From the NCBI RefSeq assembly GCF_904846705.1, contig NZ_CAJHBS010000007.1, positions 59,337-123,336 on the forward strand: DNA of 64,000 nt. The letters run 5' to 3'. Below are positions 43,656-53,048 of this stretch, one piece after another (the first letter of the stretch is position 1; each line of letters starts with the position of its first letter). The notes beneath the pieces are model-generated. The model was not told the origin of the DNA. It saw only the letters and a list, made by a program, of their open reading frames with translations, and made no database searches. Source of the stretch: Psychrobacter sp. Pi2-52. GTDB lineage: Bacteria > Pseudomonadota > Gammaproteobacteria > Pseudomonadales > Moraxellaceae. The translations under genes were made by a program, and so were the position numbers.

Positions 43656-46600
43656 ATGCCCAATACTTCTAAGCCCAATATTCCTAAAAACAGCAATTCA
43701 GATACATCTACTGTAAATGAAACTCAAGATACTAAGAAGCCAGCAGTACCACTGGCGGATTTATCAGTTCTTGCTAAAGACAGCTATTACTTAAGCCGTC
43801 TTGAGCGAGAGCTGGCACGTGCTGCCGTGTCTAAGAATAAAAAATCTAATCAGGGTTCTGAACAAAAGAACAATCTAGATGATGTACTCGCCAAGAAACG
43901 TGCTCAGTACGAGAAAATAAAAACGCGTTCTCAAGAAGCTGTGCAGGCACGTATCGATAGTATTCCAAGTGATTTACCTGCCAAACTAAATCTGGATTTG
44001 CCTGTTAGCCAACGCGCAGAAGACTTAGTACAAGCGATTATCGATAATCAAGTTATTATCGTTGCTGGTGAGACGGGTTCTGGTAAAACGACGCAGTTGC
44101 CTAAGCTTGCAATGCTAGCAGGGCGCGGTATTACAGGGCAGATAGGGCATACACAGCCAAGACGATTGGCCGCTCGTAGTGTGGCAAACCGTATCGCAGA
44201 AGAGCTGGGTGAGCCATTAGGTAATACGGTCAGTTTTAAGATTCGCTTTAATGAGCAAGGGACAGCGCAATCTATTGTAAAGCTCATGACGGATGGTATT
44301 CTGCTCGCTGAGTTGGGTCATGATCGGTTTTTGAGTAAGTACGATACGATTATTATTGATGAGGCGCATGAGCGTAGTTTAAACATTGATTTTATTATGG
44401 GTTATCTCAAAAAGATGCTGCCCAAGCGCCCAGATTTAAAAGTTATTATTACTTCGGCGACCCTTGATACCAAGCGCTTTAGTGAGTACTTTAGCCGTTA
44501 TGATAGCAAGCTAAAACGGCAAGTTCCTGCACCTATTTTTAATGTAGAAGGGCGTAGTTTTCCAGTAGAAGTCCGTTATCGTCCTTTGACAGATGAGCCA
44601 GTAAACAGCTCAGAAGATGACAGCTACGATGATTTTGAGGAGAACCTACCGCGTGCTGTGGTTGCTGCTGTTGAAGAGTGCTTTAGCGATGCGCAGAGTA
44701 AAGGTCACGCCGATCAAGCTGATATTTTGATATTTGCTGCGACTGAAGCAGAGATTCGTGAAACGCAAGAGGTGCTTGAGCGTCATGGCCCGCGCCATAC
44801 CGAAGTGCTGCCACTATTTGCACGGCAGACTTACGAAGAGCAGCAGCGTATCTTTCAGCCATCGGGTCGAGGTCGCCGTATTGTTATCGCGACCAACGTT
44901 GCTGAGACTGCATTGACTGTGCCGGGTATTCGCTATGTGATCGACTTGGGTTTCGCGCGGATTTCGCGTTACTCGTATCGCTCGCGCGTACAGCGTTTAC
45001 CGATTGAAGCAATTTCCCAAGCAGCGGCTAATCAGCGTAAAGGTCGCTGTGGCCGTGTCGCTCCAGGTGTTTGTATTCGTCTTTATAGTGAAGAAGATTT
45101 TAGTGGTCGCCCTGAATTTACTGAGCCTGAGATTTTACGCACCAATCTAGCGTCAGTAATCTTGCAAATGGCCAACCTACGTCTGGGTAGTGTGGATGAC
45201 TTTGAGTTCATTGAGCCGCCTGATAGCCGATTGGTCACTGATGGTCATAAATTGCTAGATGAGTTGGGCGCTATTACTTCCAAGAAAGATACCGCTGCTC
45301 AGGACAAAGCCAACAAGCCAAAAGCGAGAAAAGGGCTTGACCATCTACGTTTGACAGCAACTGGTCAGAAAATGGCACGTATGCCAATTGACCCAAGGCT
45401 GGCACGTATGCTGGTGGCTGGTTCTGATTTTGATTGTATTCGTGAAATGCTGATCGTTGTGGCCGCGCTCGCTGTACAGGATCCACGCGAGCGGCCTGCC
45501 AATAAACGCACGCAAGCGGATCAAAAGCATGCGGTTTTCCGTCAAGACGACTCTGACTTTCTGTTTTATCTGAGTCTATGGAAGGCACTGTTTGAAAAAG
45601 ATGAAGACGGCAATAAATTGTCTGGCAATCAGCGTAAGCAGTTTGCTAAGAAAAACTATTTAAGCTTCCCGCGTGTACGTGAATGGCATCAGACACATCG
45701 TCAATTGGTACAAATGGTCACTGAGCTGAAATTAACGGATGTCAATGAATCAAAAGCTGCTGATAAAAATGTGGCTGTCAATGATCCGACTGCGATCGAA
45801 GACGAAGAGTTAAAAGCAGTTAAATATGCCAATCTGCATAGAGCATTGTTAACAGGATTGTTGTCTATCATCGCGCATAAGACTGAAAGCCGCGGTGAGT
45901 ATTTGGCTGCGCGTCAGCAAAAGGCCAAGATATTCCCAGCCAGTACGGTGTTTAAACAGATACCCCCTTGGGTGATGGCGTTTGAAATGGTGGAGACTTC
46001 ACAAGTCTTTATGCGTACTGTTGCCAAAATCGAACCAGAATGGATTATCTCAGCGGCAGGTGATTTGCTCAAATATCATTACTTCGAACCACATTGGTCC
46101 AAGAAAACAGGACGCGTCAAAGCTTACGCACAGATTAGTCTGTTTGGACTGATTATTATTAGTAAACAGCTGACCAACTATGAGCAAGTCAATCTGGTTG
46201 AATCACGAGAGATATTTATCCGTGATGGCTTGGTAACTGGTAACTTTGGTCGCAATGCACCATTTTTGCAACATAACATGGATAAGATTGCTCATGTTGA
46301 GCGGATCGAAGACAAGCTGCGTCGCCGTGATTTGTTGGTGGATGAAGAGACGCTCTATCAGTTCTATGATAAGAAAATCCCTGAGCACGTTGCCAGTCGT
46401 AAAGCGTTTGAGGATTGGCGTGCAGAAGTGGAGAAACATGATGCCAAGCATCTATTCTTTACTGATGAAGATGTACTTAATAGCCAAGCGCCGACCACAG
46501 GGGATTTCCCAGAAGTGTGGAAGCTGGGTGATTTAAAACTGCCGCTCCGTTATATCTTTGATCCAGCCAGCGATGATGATGGCGTGACCATACGTGTGCC

Positions 46601-47888
46601 ACTTGCCGCACTACCGCAGCTCGATGCGATTGAGCTACTGTGGGGCGTACCCGGTTGGCGCTATGAATTGGTATTGCAGCTGCTCAAGTCGCTACCAAAA
46701 GAGATACGTCGTCAAATTGTACCGATACCCAATACCGCAGACAGTTTGTTTGATGAGTTGCAGCCAAAGGGTGGACAAGGATTGCTGAAGCAGCTGTGTC
46801 AGGCATTGCATCGTCGCGGCATTATGTCGGTGACGCCAGAGAACTTCAATCCATCTACGATTGATCGCTATTTGCAGCCACAAATCTGCGTGGTCGATGA
46901 GAAAAACCGTATCATCGAAAAAGGCCGTGACCTGCAAACTCTACAGATTCGTCATGCATCTGAAACCAGTCAAGCGGTAAATGAGCAGCAAGGCGTGCAT
47001 ACTGAGTTCCCTGAGCATTTTGCTTTTAGCAAAAATCATCATAGCGCAGGTGTGGTGATGAAACAGTTTGCAGCGCTTGTCGCTGATGAAGCGGGAGAAG
47101 CTGTATCGATTCATCAATACACTGATGTCAATGCAGCACTTCAAGCACATCGCATCGGGGTGCTGACTTTAATCAAAGGAAAACTTGGTGCAAAGAAAAA
47201 GCAGTTAACGAGCCAAATCGACAGTATATTTAAAATGGCATTTGCGCCACTTGGCGACATGGATAAACTCAAAACGATCGTTATAGATGCTGCGTTAGAC
47301 GCGGCTCTCGAAGAGCACTACGTCTTATTTGATCATGCTGAAAATTTACCAGAAAGCGCCGATGATATTGCAGTCGGATTGAGCGAAGAGCTACCGTTTA
47401 CCTCTGAAGAGTATGCCCAGACTCTCGAAGTGGTAGTGAATAACTTTTTATTAACTGGTCAAAGCGTTATCAAAACGCTTAAGAATGTCTACACTCGTTG
47501 GCAACGTATTCGCCAAGGGTTGCTGATGCTAGATCGTGAAATATTTGGTGAGTCTATCGATGATATCGAAGATCAGTTAGAAGATTTACATTTGGCTGAT
47601 TTTGTTTATCGGATGGATTACAGCCATTGGCAACAGTACCCACGCTATCTTGAAGCGTTACAGATTCGGCTAGAGCGTCTGGAGCACAATCTCGACGCCG
47701 ACCTCGATGGTGTTTATGCTCTTGACTTGCATATGGAACGGCTAGCAGGACGTGCGGACAAAGAAGCCATCAGTGAGTATCGCTGGATGGTGGAGGAATA
47801 CCGTATTCAACTGTTTGCCCAGCCTATGAAAACTCGTATGGCAGTATCGCCCAAGCGTCTAAGCAAAATGTGGGACAAGGTGAGTTAG
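43656..47888 (+). CDS. hrpA: ATP-dependent RNA helicase HrpA
   Basis: A DEAH-box helicase of 1410 residues, about 110 longer than E. coli HrpA. The first ~110 residues are a charged extension. The motor follows: Walker A AGETGSGKTTQLPK, motif II DEAHERSLNIDF, motif III TSATLDTKRF, ATNVAETALTVPG (motif V) and the arginine-rich QRKGRCGRVAPG (motif VI). The winged-helix/ratchet and OB-fold region follows, then the long DUF3418-type C-terminal part specific to HrpA. HrpA resolves collided or stalled ribosomes in E. coli. It has 206 bp of upstream non-coding sequence and stands alone. Confidence 0.97.
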   Translation: MPNTSKPNIPKNSNSDTSTVNETQDTKKPAVPLADLSVLAKDSYYLSRLERELARAAVSKNKKSNQGSEQKNNLDDVLAKKRAQYEKIKTRSQEAVQARIDSIPSDLPAKLNLDLPVSQRAEDLVQAIIDNQVIIVAGETGSGKTTQLPKLAMLAGRGITGQIGHTQPRRLAARSVANRIAEELGEPLGNTVSFKIRFNEQGTAQSIVKLMTDGILLAELGHDRFLSKYDTIIIDEAHERSLNIDFIMGYLKKMLPKRPDLKVIITSATLDTKRFSEYFSRYDSKLKRQVPAPIFNVEGRSFPVEVRYRPLTDEPVNSSEDDSYDDFEENLPRAVVAAVEECFSDAQSKGHADQADILIFAATEAEIRETQEVLERHGPRHTEVLPLFARQTYEEQQRIFQPSGRGRRIVIATNVAETALTVPGIRYVIDLGFARISRYSYRSRVQRLPIEAISQAAANQRKGRCGRVAPGVCIRLYSEEDFSGRPEFTEPEILRTNLASVILQMANLRLGSVDDFEFIEPPDSRLVTDGHKLLDELGAITSKKDTAAQDKANKPKARKGLDHLRLTATGQKMARMPIDPRLARMLVAGSDFDCIREMLIVVAALAVQDPRERPANKRTQADQKHAVFRQDDSDFLFYLSLWKALFEKDEDGNKLSGNQRKQFAKKNYLSFPRVREWHQTHRQLVQMVTELKLTDVNESKAADKNVAVNDPTAIEDEELKAVKYANLHRALLTGLLSIIAHKTESRGEYLAARQQKAKIFPASTVFKQIPPWVMAFEMVETSQVFMRTVAKIEPEWIISAAGDLLKYHYFEPHWSKKTGRVKAYAQISLFGLIIISKQLTNYEQVNLVESREIFIRDGLVTGNFGRNAPFLQHNMDKIAHVERIEDKLRRRDLLVDEETLYQFYDKKIPEHVASRKAFEDWRAEVEKHDAKHLFFTDEDVLNSQAPTTGDFPEVWKLGDLKLPLRYIFDPASDDDGVTIRVPLAALPQLDAIELLWGVPGWRYELVLQLLKSLPKEIRRQIVPIPNTADSLFDELQPKGGQGLLKQLCQALHRRGIMSVTPENFNPSTIDRYLQPQICVVDEKNRIIEKGRDLQTLQIRHASETSQAVNEQQGVHTEFPEHFAFSKNHHSAGVVMKQFAALVADEAGEAVSIHQYTDVNAALQAHRIGVLTLIKGKLGAKKKQLTSQIDSIFKMAFAPLGDMDKLKTIVIDAALDAALEEHYVLFDHAENLPESADDIAVGLSEELPFTSEEYAQTLEVVVNNFLLTGQSVIKTLKNVYTRWQRIRQGLLMLDREIFGESIDDIEDQLEDLHLADFVYRMDYSHWQQYPRYLEALQIRLERLEHNLDADLDGVYALDLHMERLAGRADKEAISEYRWMVEEYRIQLFAQPMKTRMAVSPKRLSKMWDKVS

Positions 47889-48028
47889 GCTAAATTTTAG
47901 TTTTGTATGGTACGTCATGTTATAGAGCACACATTGATCTTAAGATACGGGCTCTATAACTAAGCGTTCTAAATGCCATATGTTACCTACTAAATTAGAT
48001 ATCAATCTCAAATAAAAGGACAATTAAA

Positions 48029-48634
48029 ATGTGGGATGAACGCTATAGCGGTACAGAGTTCGCATTTGGCACTGAACCTAATGATTTTTTGAGAGAGACA
48101 TTTGAGCAGATACCTGTAGGTGGACACGTACTTTGTCTAGCAGAGGGCGAGGGTAGGAATGCAGTATTTTTAGCTGAGCAAGGCTTCAAGGTGACTGCGA
48201 TGGATATGTCCGAAGTAGGGTTAAACAAAGCGAACAAGTTGGCCAAAGATAGAGGCGTAGCTATTACCACCCAAGTAGCTGATTTAGCAGATTACAAATT
48301 TGGTCAGGATAAATGGGACGCCATAGTTTCTATCTGGGCACACGTTCCTAAAACGGTACGTCAATGTGTACATGCACAAGTTGGCACCGCTCTCAAGCCA
48401 GAGGGAGTATTTATCGTCGAAGCTTATACAGAACGACAGCTTGAAACAGAGGCAGTCGGTGGACCACCAGCCAGTCAAAGGGAACGTTTTGGCGATTTAG
48501 AGAACTTTCAAAATGAGCTTGTAGGGCTGAACGAAGTGATTGGTGTAGAAAAGTTGCGTATGGTATCAGAAGGAAAACGGCATCAAGGGCTTAGCGCTGT
48601 AGTACAGTTTGTTGGCAAAAAAGCCAGCAACTAG
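48029..48634 (+). CDS. Class I SAM-dependent methyltransferase, TehB-like
   Basis: A 201-residue cytoplasmic methyltransferase. WDERYSGTEFAFGTEPNDFL at the start is followed by the SAM-binding motif I region VLCLAEGEGRNAVFLAEQGF, the acidic VTAMDMSEVGLNKA and motif IV-type WDAIVSIWAHVP. The later GGPPASQRERFGDLEN segment is shared with tellurite-resistance-type and thiopurine-type small methyltransferases. The substrate is unknown. AAAAGGACA precedes the ATG. No neighbour suggests a pathway. Confidence 0.85.
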   Translation: MWDERYSGTEFAFGTEPNDFLRETFEQIPVGGHVLCLAEGEGRNAVFLAEQGFKVTAMDMSEVGLNKANKLAKDRGVAITTQVADLADYKFGQDKWDAIVSIWAHVPKTVRQCVHAQVGTALKPEGVFIVEAYTERQLETEAVGGPPASQRERFGDLENFQNELVGLNEVIGVEKLRMVSEGKRHQGLSAVVQFVGKKASN

Positions 48635-48737
48635 CCGTTGTAAGTTAAATGTATTAGTCGTTTTAGTAGCTATATACATAGTTAGAGAAGATAGTTTGCA
48701 AACTACCTTCTCTATGAGCTATTGGGGCTTAATGTCT

Positions 48738-48807
48738 GATAATTAGTGACTGGTATCTAATGAATGGTACTTGATAACTGATACTTAATGATTGGTACTT
48801 AATGGCT
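48738..48807. repeat. 14-bp imperfect tandem repeat, four to five units
   Basis: Successive 14-base units read GGTATCTAATGAAT (48752-48765), GGTACTTGATAACT (48766-48779), GATACTTAATGATT (48780-48793) and GGTACTTAATGGCT (48794-48807), with a weaker unit before at 48738-48751. The last unit overlaps the final codons and stop of the minus-strand small membrane protein. The period is not a multiple of three, so expansion there would alter the C terminus or stop. Confidence 0.7.
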
Positions 48808-49128
48808 AATCTTTTCTGTCAGTACACCCATGCTATAAAGTACATAAGCAATCACAGTTAATGCGACGATAAATGGAGTAAACATCCAAATCACAATATT
48901 GATTAAAAGTGATGGTAACAATCCATTGAACAGCTCAATATCTGGTGCGAAAAAATCGGTCATAACATCGACGGCACGCTTAGCAATAGGGAATAGCAAA
49001 GTGCTAAAAGCCAACATGTAAATGTACTTGCTAAAGCCAGGGTCACTCATGACTACCATAAAGTAGAACACTGTAAAAAACGTGATGCCAAGTGCCCAGC
49101 ATTTTAGAGTGTAGCTTAAACGAATCAT
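48799..49128 (-). CDS. Small membrane protein, unrecognised
   Basis: A 109-residue protein with three hydrophobic segments (about 10-30, 33-52 and 75-100). The sequence between the first two (VMSDPGFSKYIYMLAF) is a short loop, and a PDIELFNGLLP stretch precedes the third. A ribosome site (GGAGATAAC on the coding strand) precedes the ATG. I do not recognise the family. Its 3' end lies inside a 14-bp tandem repeat. Confidence 0.6.
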   Translation of the reverse strand: MIRLSYTLKCWALGITFFTVFYFMVVMSDPGFSKYIYMLAFSTLLFPIAKRAVDVMTDFFAPDIELFNGLLPSLLINIVIWMFTPFIVALTVIAYVLYSMGVLTEKISH

Positions 49129-49390
49129 GTTATCTCCTCCCTAAGCTTTCTATTGATCGCTTTACATCGATCGTACGCAGAGTAAAGCTGCTCCTATACA
49201 TTCATTATTTTAAATATACACAATATGTTATAATACGAATATATAGTCACGTCAACCAATTTTTCTATTTATTTAAAATACTCCATAAATCATTCAACTT
49301 AAAAATGATATTTTTTAAGGAATGCTTTCGTAAATATAATAGTAAATAGCCTAAGCAAAAAAATTTTTTTATTAAAAAATAAGATTATAA

Positions 49391-50245
49391 CTACAACTCG
49401 TTACTCGGGCTCAGACCAAAAAACCGCTTATATTCTCGGCTAAACTGGCTAGGGCTTTCGTAGCCTACTTGCATCGCTATTTGTGATATTTGCGCTCCAT
49501 GCATCTTAATTAAGCGCCTAGCTTCCATTAAACGTAAGTTTTTCTGATACTGTAGTGGACTCAGCTGGGTTATTTCTTTAAAGTGCTGATGAAACCCAGA
49601 GACACTCATGCCGCATCTACTAGCCAAGCTCTCAACCATGATAGGTTCATCTAGATGTGCCTTTATCCAGTCAGTCGCTTGGGCAATGCGGCGTGTATGG
49701 CTACCGCTAACGACCAATTGTTTAAGTTTGTTGCCTTGCTCAGCCAAGAGTAGGCGATAGTATATTTCTTGTTGAATTAGAGAAGACAGAAAATCAATAT
49801 CGTTTGGATAATCAAGCAAGCGTATCAATCGCTCAAACGCGTCCATTATGGTGTCATCTAGGTGCCACTTTATCCCTAAATGATTGCCTGCTACTGGTTG
49901 TGTGGTCGGTATCTGCGCTAACACATCTCTAATCATGGCTAAATCTAATTTCATTGATAAAACAATGACAGGGTTCTTTATCGAAGCGTGCTTGATATGC
50001 ATACTTAGCGGTATATTAACTGGACAGAACATCAAGTTACTATTGTCAAACCTTTGACAGTCAGCACCCAAATAAATCTCGCGTTCTCCCTGCAATACAA
50101 TACAAATACTTGGCTCTTGAATATAGCTTACGGCTTTGCTTGGTTTGTCCGCGCAGTAAAAGAACAAGCCTGAAACAGCGGACTCGATGGTTTTATTTCT
50201 AGGTAGTACTGCTAAAAGTTGGTCAATAGTCGTTTGATTCATCAC
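49391..50245 (-). CDS. AraC-family transcriptional regulator
   Basis: A 284-residue regulator with an AraC_N-type ligand-binding half (about 1-170, including PSICIVLQGEREIYLG and MHIKHASIKNPVIVLSMKL). Two helix-turn-helix motifs lie in the last 100 residues (WIKAHLDEPIMVESLASRCG, then ISQIAMQVGYESPSQFSREYKRFFG). This subfamily contains YqhC-like and related regulators. It is divergent from ohr with a 163-bp shared region, so it may control ohr and itself; Ohr is more usually controlled by the MarR-type OhrR. The ligand is unknown. Confidence 0.9.
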   Translation of the reverse strand: MMNQTTIDQLLAVLPRNKTIESAVSGLFFYCADKPSKAVSYIQEPSICIVLQGEREIYLGADCQRFDNSNLMFCPVNIPLSMHIKHASIKNPVIVLSMKLDLAMIRDVLAQIPTTQPVAGNHLGIKWHLDDTIMDAFERLIRLLDYPNDIDFLSSLIQQEIYYRLLLAEQGNKLKQLVVSGSHTRRIAQATDWIKAHLDEPIMVESLASRCGMSVSGFHQHFKEITQLSPLQYQKNLRLMEARRLIKMHGAQISQIAMQVGYESPSQFSREYKRFFGLSPSNEL

Positions 50246-50408
50246 GAGTGCTTATTTTATAGAGTTGCCTGATAGTATAAATATTTGTAGGATTAGGCAA
50301 GAGTTATAGAGGTTTGTTCTAACGTATAAATGCAGAGGATTCTATAATAATCTCATCGCAACAGCGTAAGTACGACCTCTAATAATATGAAACAAGGAAT
50401 AATTACTC

Positions 50409-50822
50409 ATGAAAATATTTTATAAAACGCGTGCAACCGCTACTGGTGGACGTTCTGGCCATACTGGATTAGACGATGGTTCTTTAGGATTTGACTTGGT
50501 ATCTTTTCAAGAGCAAGACAAAGAAGGCGTGAATCCAGAACAGCTTTTTGCCATGGGTTACGCGGCTTGTTTTGATAGCGCTTTGAGCATGACAGCACAG
50601 CACATGAAATTGCCTGTTACCGCTTCAAAAACTTCTGCGCAAGTGGGTATCGGTATGAAAGCTGACGGTAGCTACAACCTAGAGATAGAGTTGTCTGTAG
50701 AAGTATCAGGTATTGATGAAGCGCAGGCGCAGCAGCTGATAGAAGCCACGCATCAGGTGTGCCCGTATTCTAATGCTACTCGTGGCAATGTCGATACTCG
50801 TCTAGAAGTTACTGTTGCTTAA
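50409..50822 (+). CDS. ohr: Organic hydroperoxide resistance protein, Ohr
   Basis: A thiol peroxidase of the Ohr/OsmC fold that reduces lipid and organic hydroperoxides with lipoylated proteins as reductant. The product has 137 residues. The peroxidatic Cys54 lies in GYAACFDSAL and the resolving Cys118 in HQVCPYSNATRGN. The N-terminal ATATGGRSGHTGLDDGSLGFDL is typical of Ohr, not OsmC. GGAATAATT precedes the ATG. It ends in a strong bidirectional terminator. Confidence 0.95.
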   Translation: MKIFYKTRATATGGRSGHTGLDDGSLGFDLVSFQEQDKEGVNPEQLFAMGYAACFDSALSMTAQHMKLPVTASKTSAQVGIGMKADGSYNLEIELSVEVSGIDEAQAQQLIEATHQVCPYSNATRGNVDTRLEVTVA

Positions 50823-50883
50823 ATGCTATTGTTCAACGACTGTTGACCGTAGACTAGCAATATTAAAATAATAACTCGAATAT

Positions 50884-50919
50884 AAAACGCCCCGATTTAT
50901 AAGAGTCGGGGCGTTTTAT
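50884..50919. terminator. Bidirectional terminator between ohr and the DMT transporter
   Basis: ATAAAACGCCCCGA (50882-50895) pairs with TCGGGGCGTTTTAT (50906-50919), flanked by A/T. It separates two convergent genes. Confidence 0.92.
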
Positions 50920-50993
50920 GTTGTCTGGTAGAATCATAAGCTGGAACTTTTTCTGAGCAGTTTAGCTAATGATAGGTTGTTAATAGCATTATT

Positions 50994-51911
50994 TTATACC
51001 GGTACTTTTTTATTTAAGGTAAACACCAAGACCGCGCCCAAAATGACCGTACTTGCGATAATAAAGGGCATAGTTAACTGCTCAGATAAAAATATCACAC
51101 CTAGCAACGCAGCAATCACAGGTACACATAGCTGAACGATAGCGGCTTGTGTGTTTTTCAATAGTGGCATCGCTGTATACCAGATACTATAGCCCAACCC
51201 TGAGGCGATCGCTCCGGATGCACAGGCGAGTAGTACACCTTCAATGGTAATACCATCCAAATTGATATTTTTCAAAACTAAGTCATCTAGATACGTCATA
51301 CCTACCAGTAGTAGTATAGGCACAGCGACTAAACTACGCACAAAATTAAACCCTGTCGCTCGCAGCGGTGAGACACATGATTTGCCGCGTATACTATATA
51401 CTCCCCAAGCTATGCCGCTCATAGCCATTAACGCTGCAGCCAATGGTGACGGTATGGCAGCGGATGGCAACATCAGATATACAAACCCCGCCACTGCAAC
51501 GACAAACGCTAACCATTGTAGCGCGCTGAGCTGTTCTTTTTTATAGATACCCCAGCCAATCATCGTCAGCTGAACCGCTGAAAACAAAATCAATGCCCCA
51601 GTGCCAGTATCCAGCTCTACATACGCAATTGAAAAGCACAGCGCATAAATCACCAAGCTGAGACTACTTAACCAACTGCCTTTGTCATTTAATATAGCGT
51701 GGACAGTAGATTCGTCATGATTAGACGTTTGGCGTCGCAGTCTGTGAGCATGTATAGCCATGATAATGCCTAGACAGGCCGTCGCACTAACTAGCCTGAT
51801 GATGGTAAAGCTCCAAGCATCGATGTAGCCTTCCGCCAATGCCATTCGGCAAAACAGAGAATTTGCAGCAAAGGCGATTAACGCAATAATAGTATAAATC
51901 GTGGCTTTCAA
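50994..51911 (-). CDS. EamA/DMT-superfamily transporter
   Basis: A 305-residue inner-membrane protein with ten predicted helices, made of two EamA repeats (about 5-150 and 160-300). The first begins TIIALIAFAANSLFCRMALA. The second contains AALMAMSGIAWGVYSIRGK and ends LLGVIFLSEQLTMPFIIASTVILGAVLVF, a usual closing signature. Members export amino acids, metabolites or drugs; the cargo here is unknown. It has 322 bp of non-coding sequence before the next gene. Confidence 0.9.
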   Translation of the reverse strand: MKATIYTIIALIAFAANSLFCRMALAEGYIDAWSFTIIRLVSATACLGIIMAIHAHRLRRQTSNHDESTVHAILNDKGSWLSSLSLVIYALCFSIAYVELDTGTGALILFSAVQLTMIGWGIYKKEQLSALQWLAFVVAVAGFVYLMLPSAAIPSPLAAALMAMSGIAWGVYSIRGKSCVSPLRATGFNFVRSLVAVPILLLVGMTYLDDLVLKNINLDGITIEGVLLACASGAIASGLGYSIWYTAMPLLKNTQAAIVQLCVPVIAALLGVIFLSEQLTMPFIIASTVILGAVLVFTLNKKVPV

Positions 51912-52233
51912 AAGTAATTCCTACAATGAATAAATGGCACAAAACAGGCAAACATAGGATTTTAGTTTTAGGTCTTAAGATACGCTGTTATAACGAACGT
52001 TTATTCTTAGCAAAGATAATAGATTTATAACTGATTAATCTATTCGATAGCCGTTTCACAAGACAGGATATTTTGTCGTACTTATGGCAAAAAGTCTCTT
52101 TTAAATCAGAATAACGATAGTTGTATTGACGATAAGGTCTAAAAATAGGGATGATGTGCTTTGCATCAAATGAATCTTTAGAACAACATTCATTAAACAC
52201 AATAAATCAGATAAATAAATAGGAAACGATAGT
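51912..52233. other. Divergent intergenic region, nothing recognised
   Basis: About 322 AT-rich bases between the DMT transporter (minus) and the DUF421 gene (plus). I see no repeat or stable hairpin. A short ORF on the minus strand here has no ribosome site or familiar sequence. Confidence 0.3.
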
Positions 52234-52917
52234 ATGGATTGGGCAAGTATTTTTATTCATGACACAACTTGGTTGTTTGCCGTTGAAATCTTAATACGTG
52301 TCACTGTCATGTTTGTATTGATTATCACATTTTTGCGATTCACTGGTAAGCGCGGTGTCCGTCAGCTCTCTATTTTTGAGTTAACCATCATTTTATCGTT
52401 AGGCTCTATTGCAGGTGATCCCATGTTCACCGAAGACCTGCCCATCATTCAAGCAGTATTAATCATGGGTACCGTCATTTTGCTCTATAGGCTCTGTACT
52501 TGGGCAATGATGAAATTTCAGCCTTTTGAAGACCTGTTAGAAGGCAAGTCACTTTATATTGTAGAGGATGGCATGCTAGTACTTGATAAAATCAAAAAAG
52601 GGGAGATGTCACATGATGAGTTTTTTGCTGAAATGCGTCAGCAGGGCGTTGAGCATTTAGGGCAAGTTCGTGTTGGTTTGCTCGAGACAGATGGTAACTT
52701 TAGTATCCTATTACATACGTCTGAAAAGACAGACTACGGTATGCCGCTTTTCCCTAAGCAATATCGACCTGTCGAGCAAGTAGAGCCAGGTATCTATTAT
52801 GCTTGTATGTATTGCGGTTATGTTGACGAAATCTCTGACCCCAATCAGTGTTGCCCACGCTGCGCGGATAATTGTAATAACTGGGCCAAAGCTTTAAACA
52901 ATCATATAGTCAAATAA
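52234..52917 (+). CDS. DUF421 (YetF/YcaP-like) membrane protein with zinc-ribbon tail
   Basis: The 227-residue protein has three membrane helices in the first ~90 residues (FAVEILIRVTVMFVLIITFLR; QLSIFELTIILSLGSIAGDP; QAVLIMGTVILLY). A YetF-type cytoplasmic domain follows, with LLEGKSLYIVEDGMLV, MSHDEFFAEMRQQGV and VRVGLLETDGNFSIL. The final 40 residues contain C191-x2-C194 and C207-x2-C210 plus C206 and C214, the pattern of a zinc-ribbon or rubredoxin-like knuckle, which the usual YetF proteins I know lack. The function of DUF421 is unclear. It is monocistronic, with a 15-bp-stem terminator. Confidence 0.85.
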   Translation: MDWASIFIHDTTWLFAVEILIRVTVMFVLIITFLRFTGKRGVRQLSIFELTIILSLGSIAGDPMFTEDLPIIQAVLIMGTVILLYRLCTWAMMKFQPFEDLLEGKSLYIVEDGMLVLDKIKKGEMSHDEFFAEMRQQGVEHLGQVRVGLLETDGNFSILLHTSEKTDYGMPLFPKQYRPVEQVEPGIYYACMYCGYVDEISDPNQCCPRCADNCNNWAKALNNHIVK

Positions 52918-52926
52918 TATAAGCAC

Positions 52927-52972
52927 TTGGCTGCCTTAGCTCAGTTAATAAGCTAAGGCAGCCAATTTTTTT
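52927..52972. terminator. Terminator of the DUF421 gene
   Basis: TTGGCTGCCTTAGCT (52927-52941) pairs with AGCTAAGGCAGCCAA (52951-52965), followed by seven T. A perfect 15-bp stem, also positioned to stop transcription from creD on the other strand. Confidence 0.92.
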
Positions 52973-53048
52973 CAAATTATCAGATAAAAACCTCTCATTT
53001 ACTGACAGTTTGTCTGACTTGCTTTATACAGCGCATGGCTCTCATCAT

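Noticed and set aside
48738..48807. CRISPR-like array
   Set aside because: The 14-bp units are contiguous and diverged with no spacers. The 18-bp dnaX repeat is also spacer-free and coding. No cas gene is present in the window.
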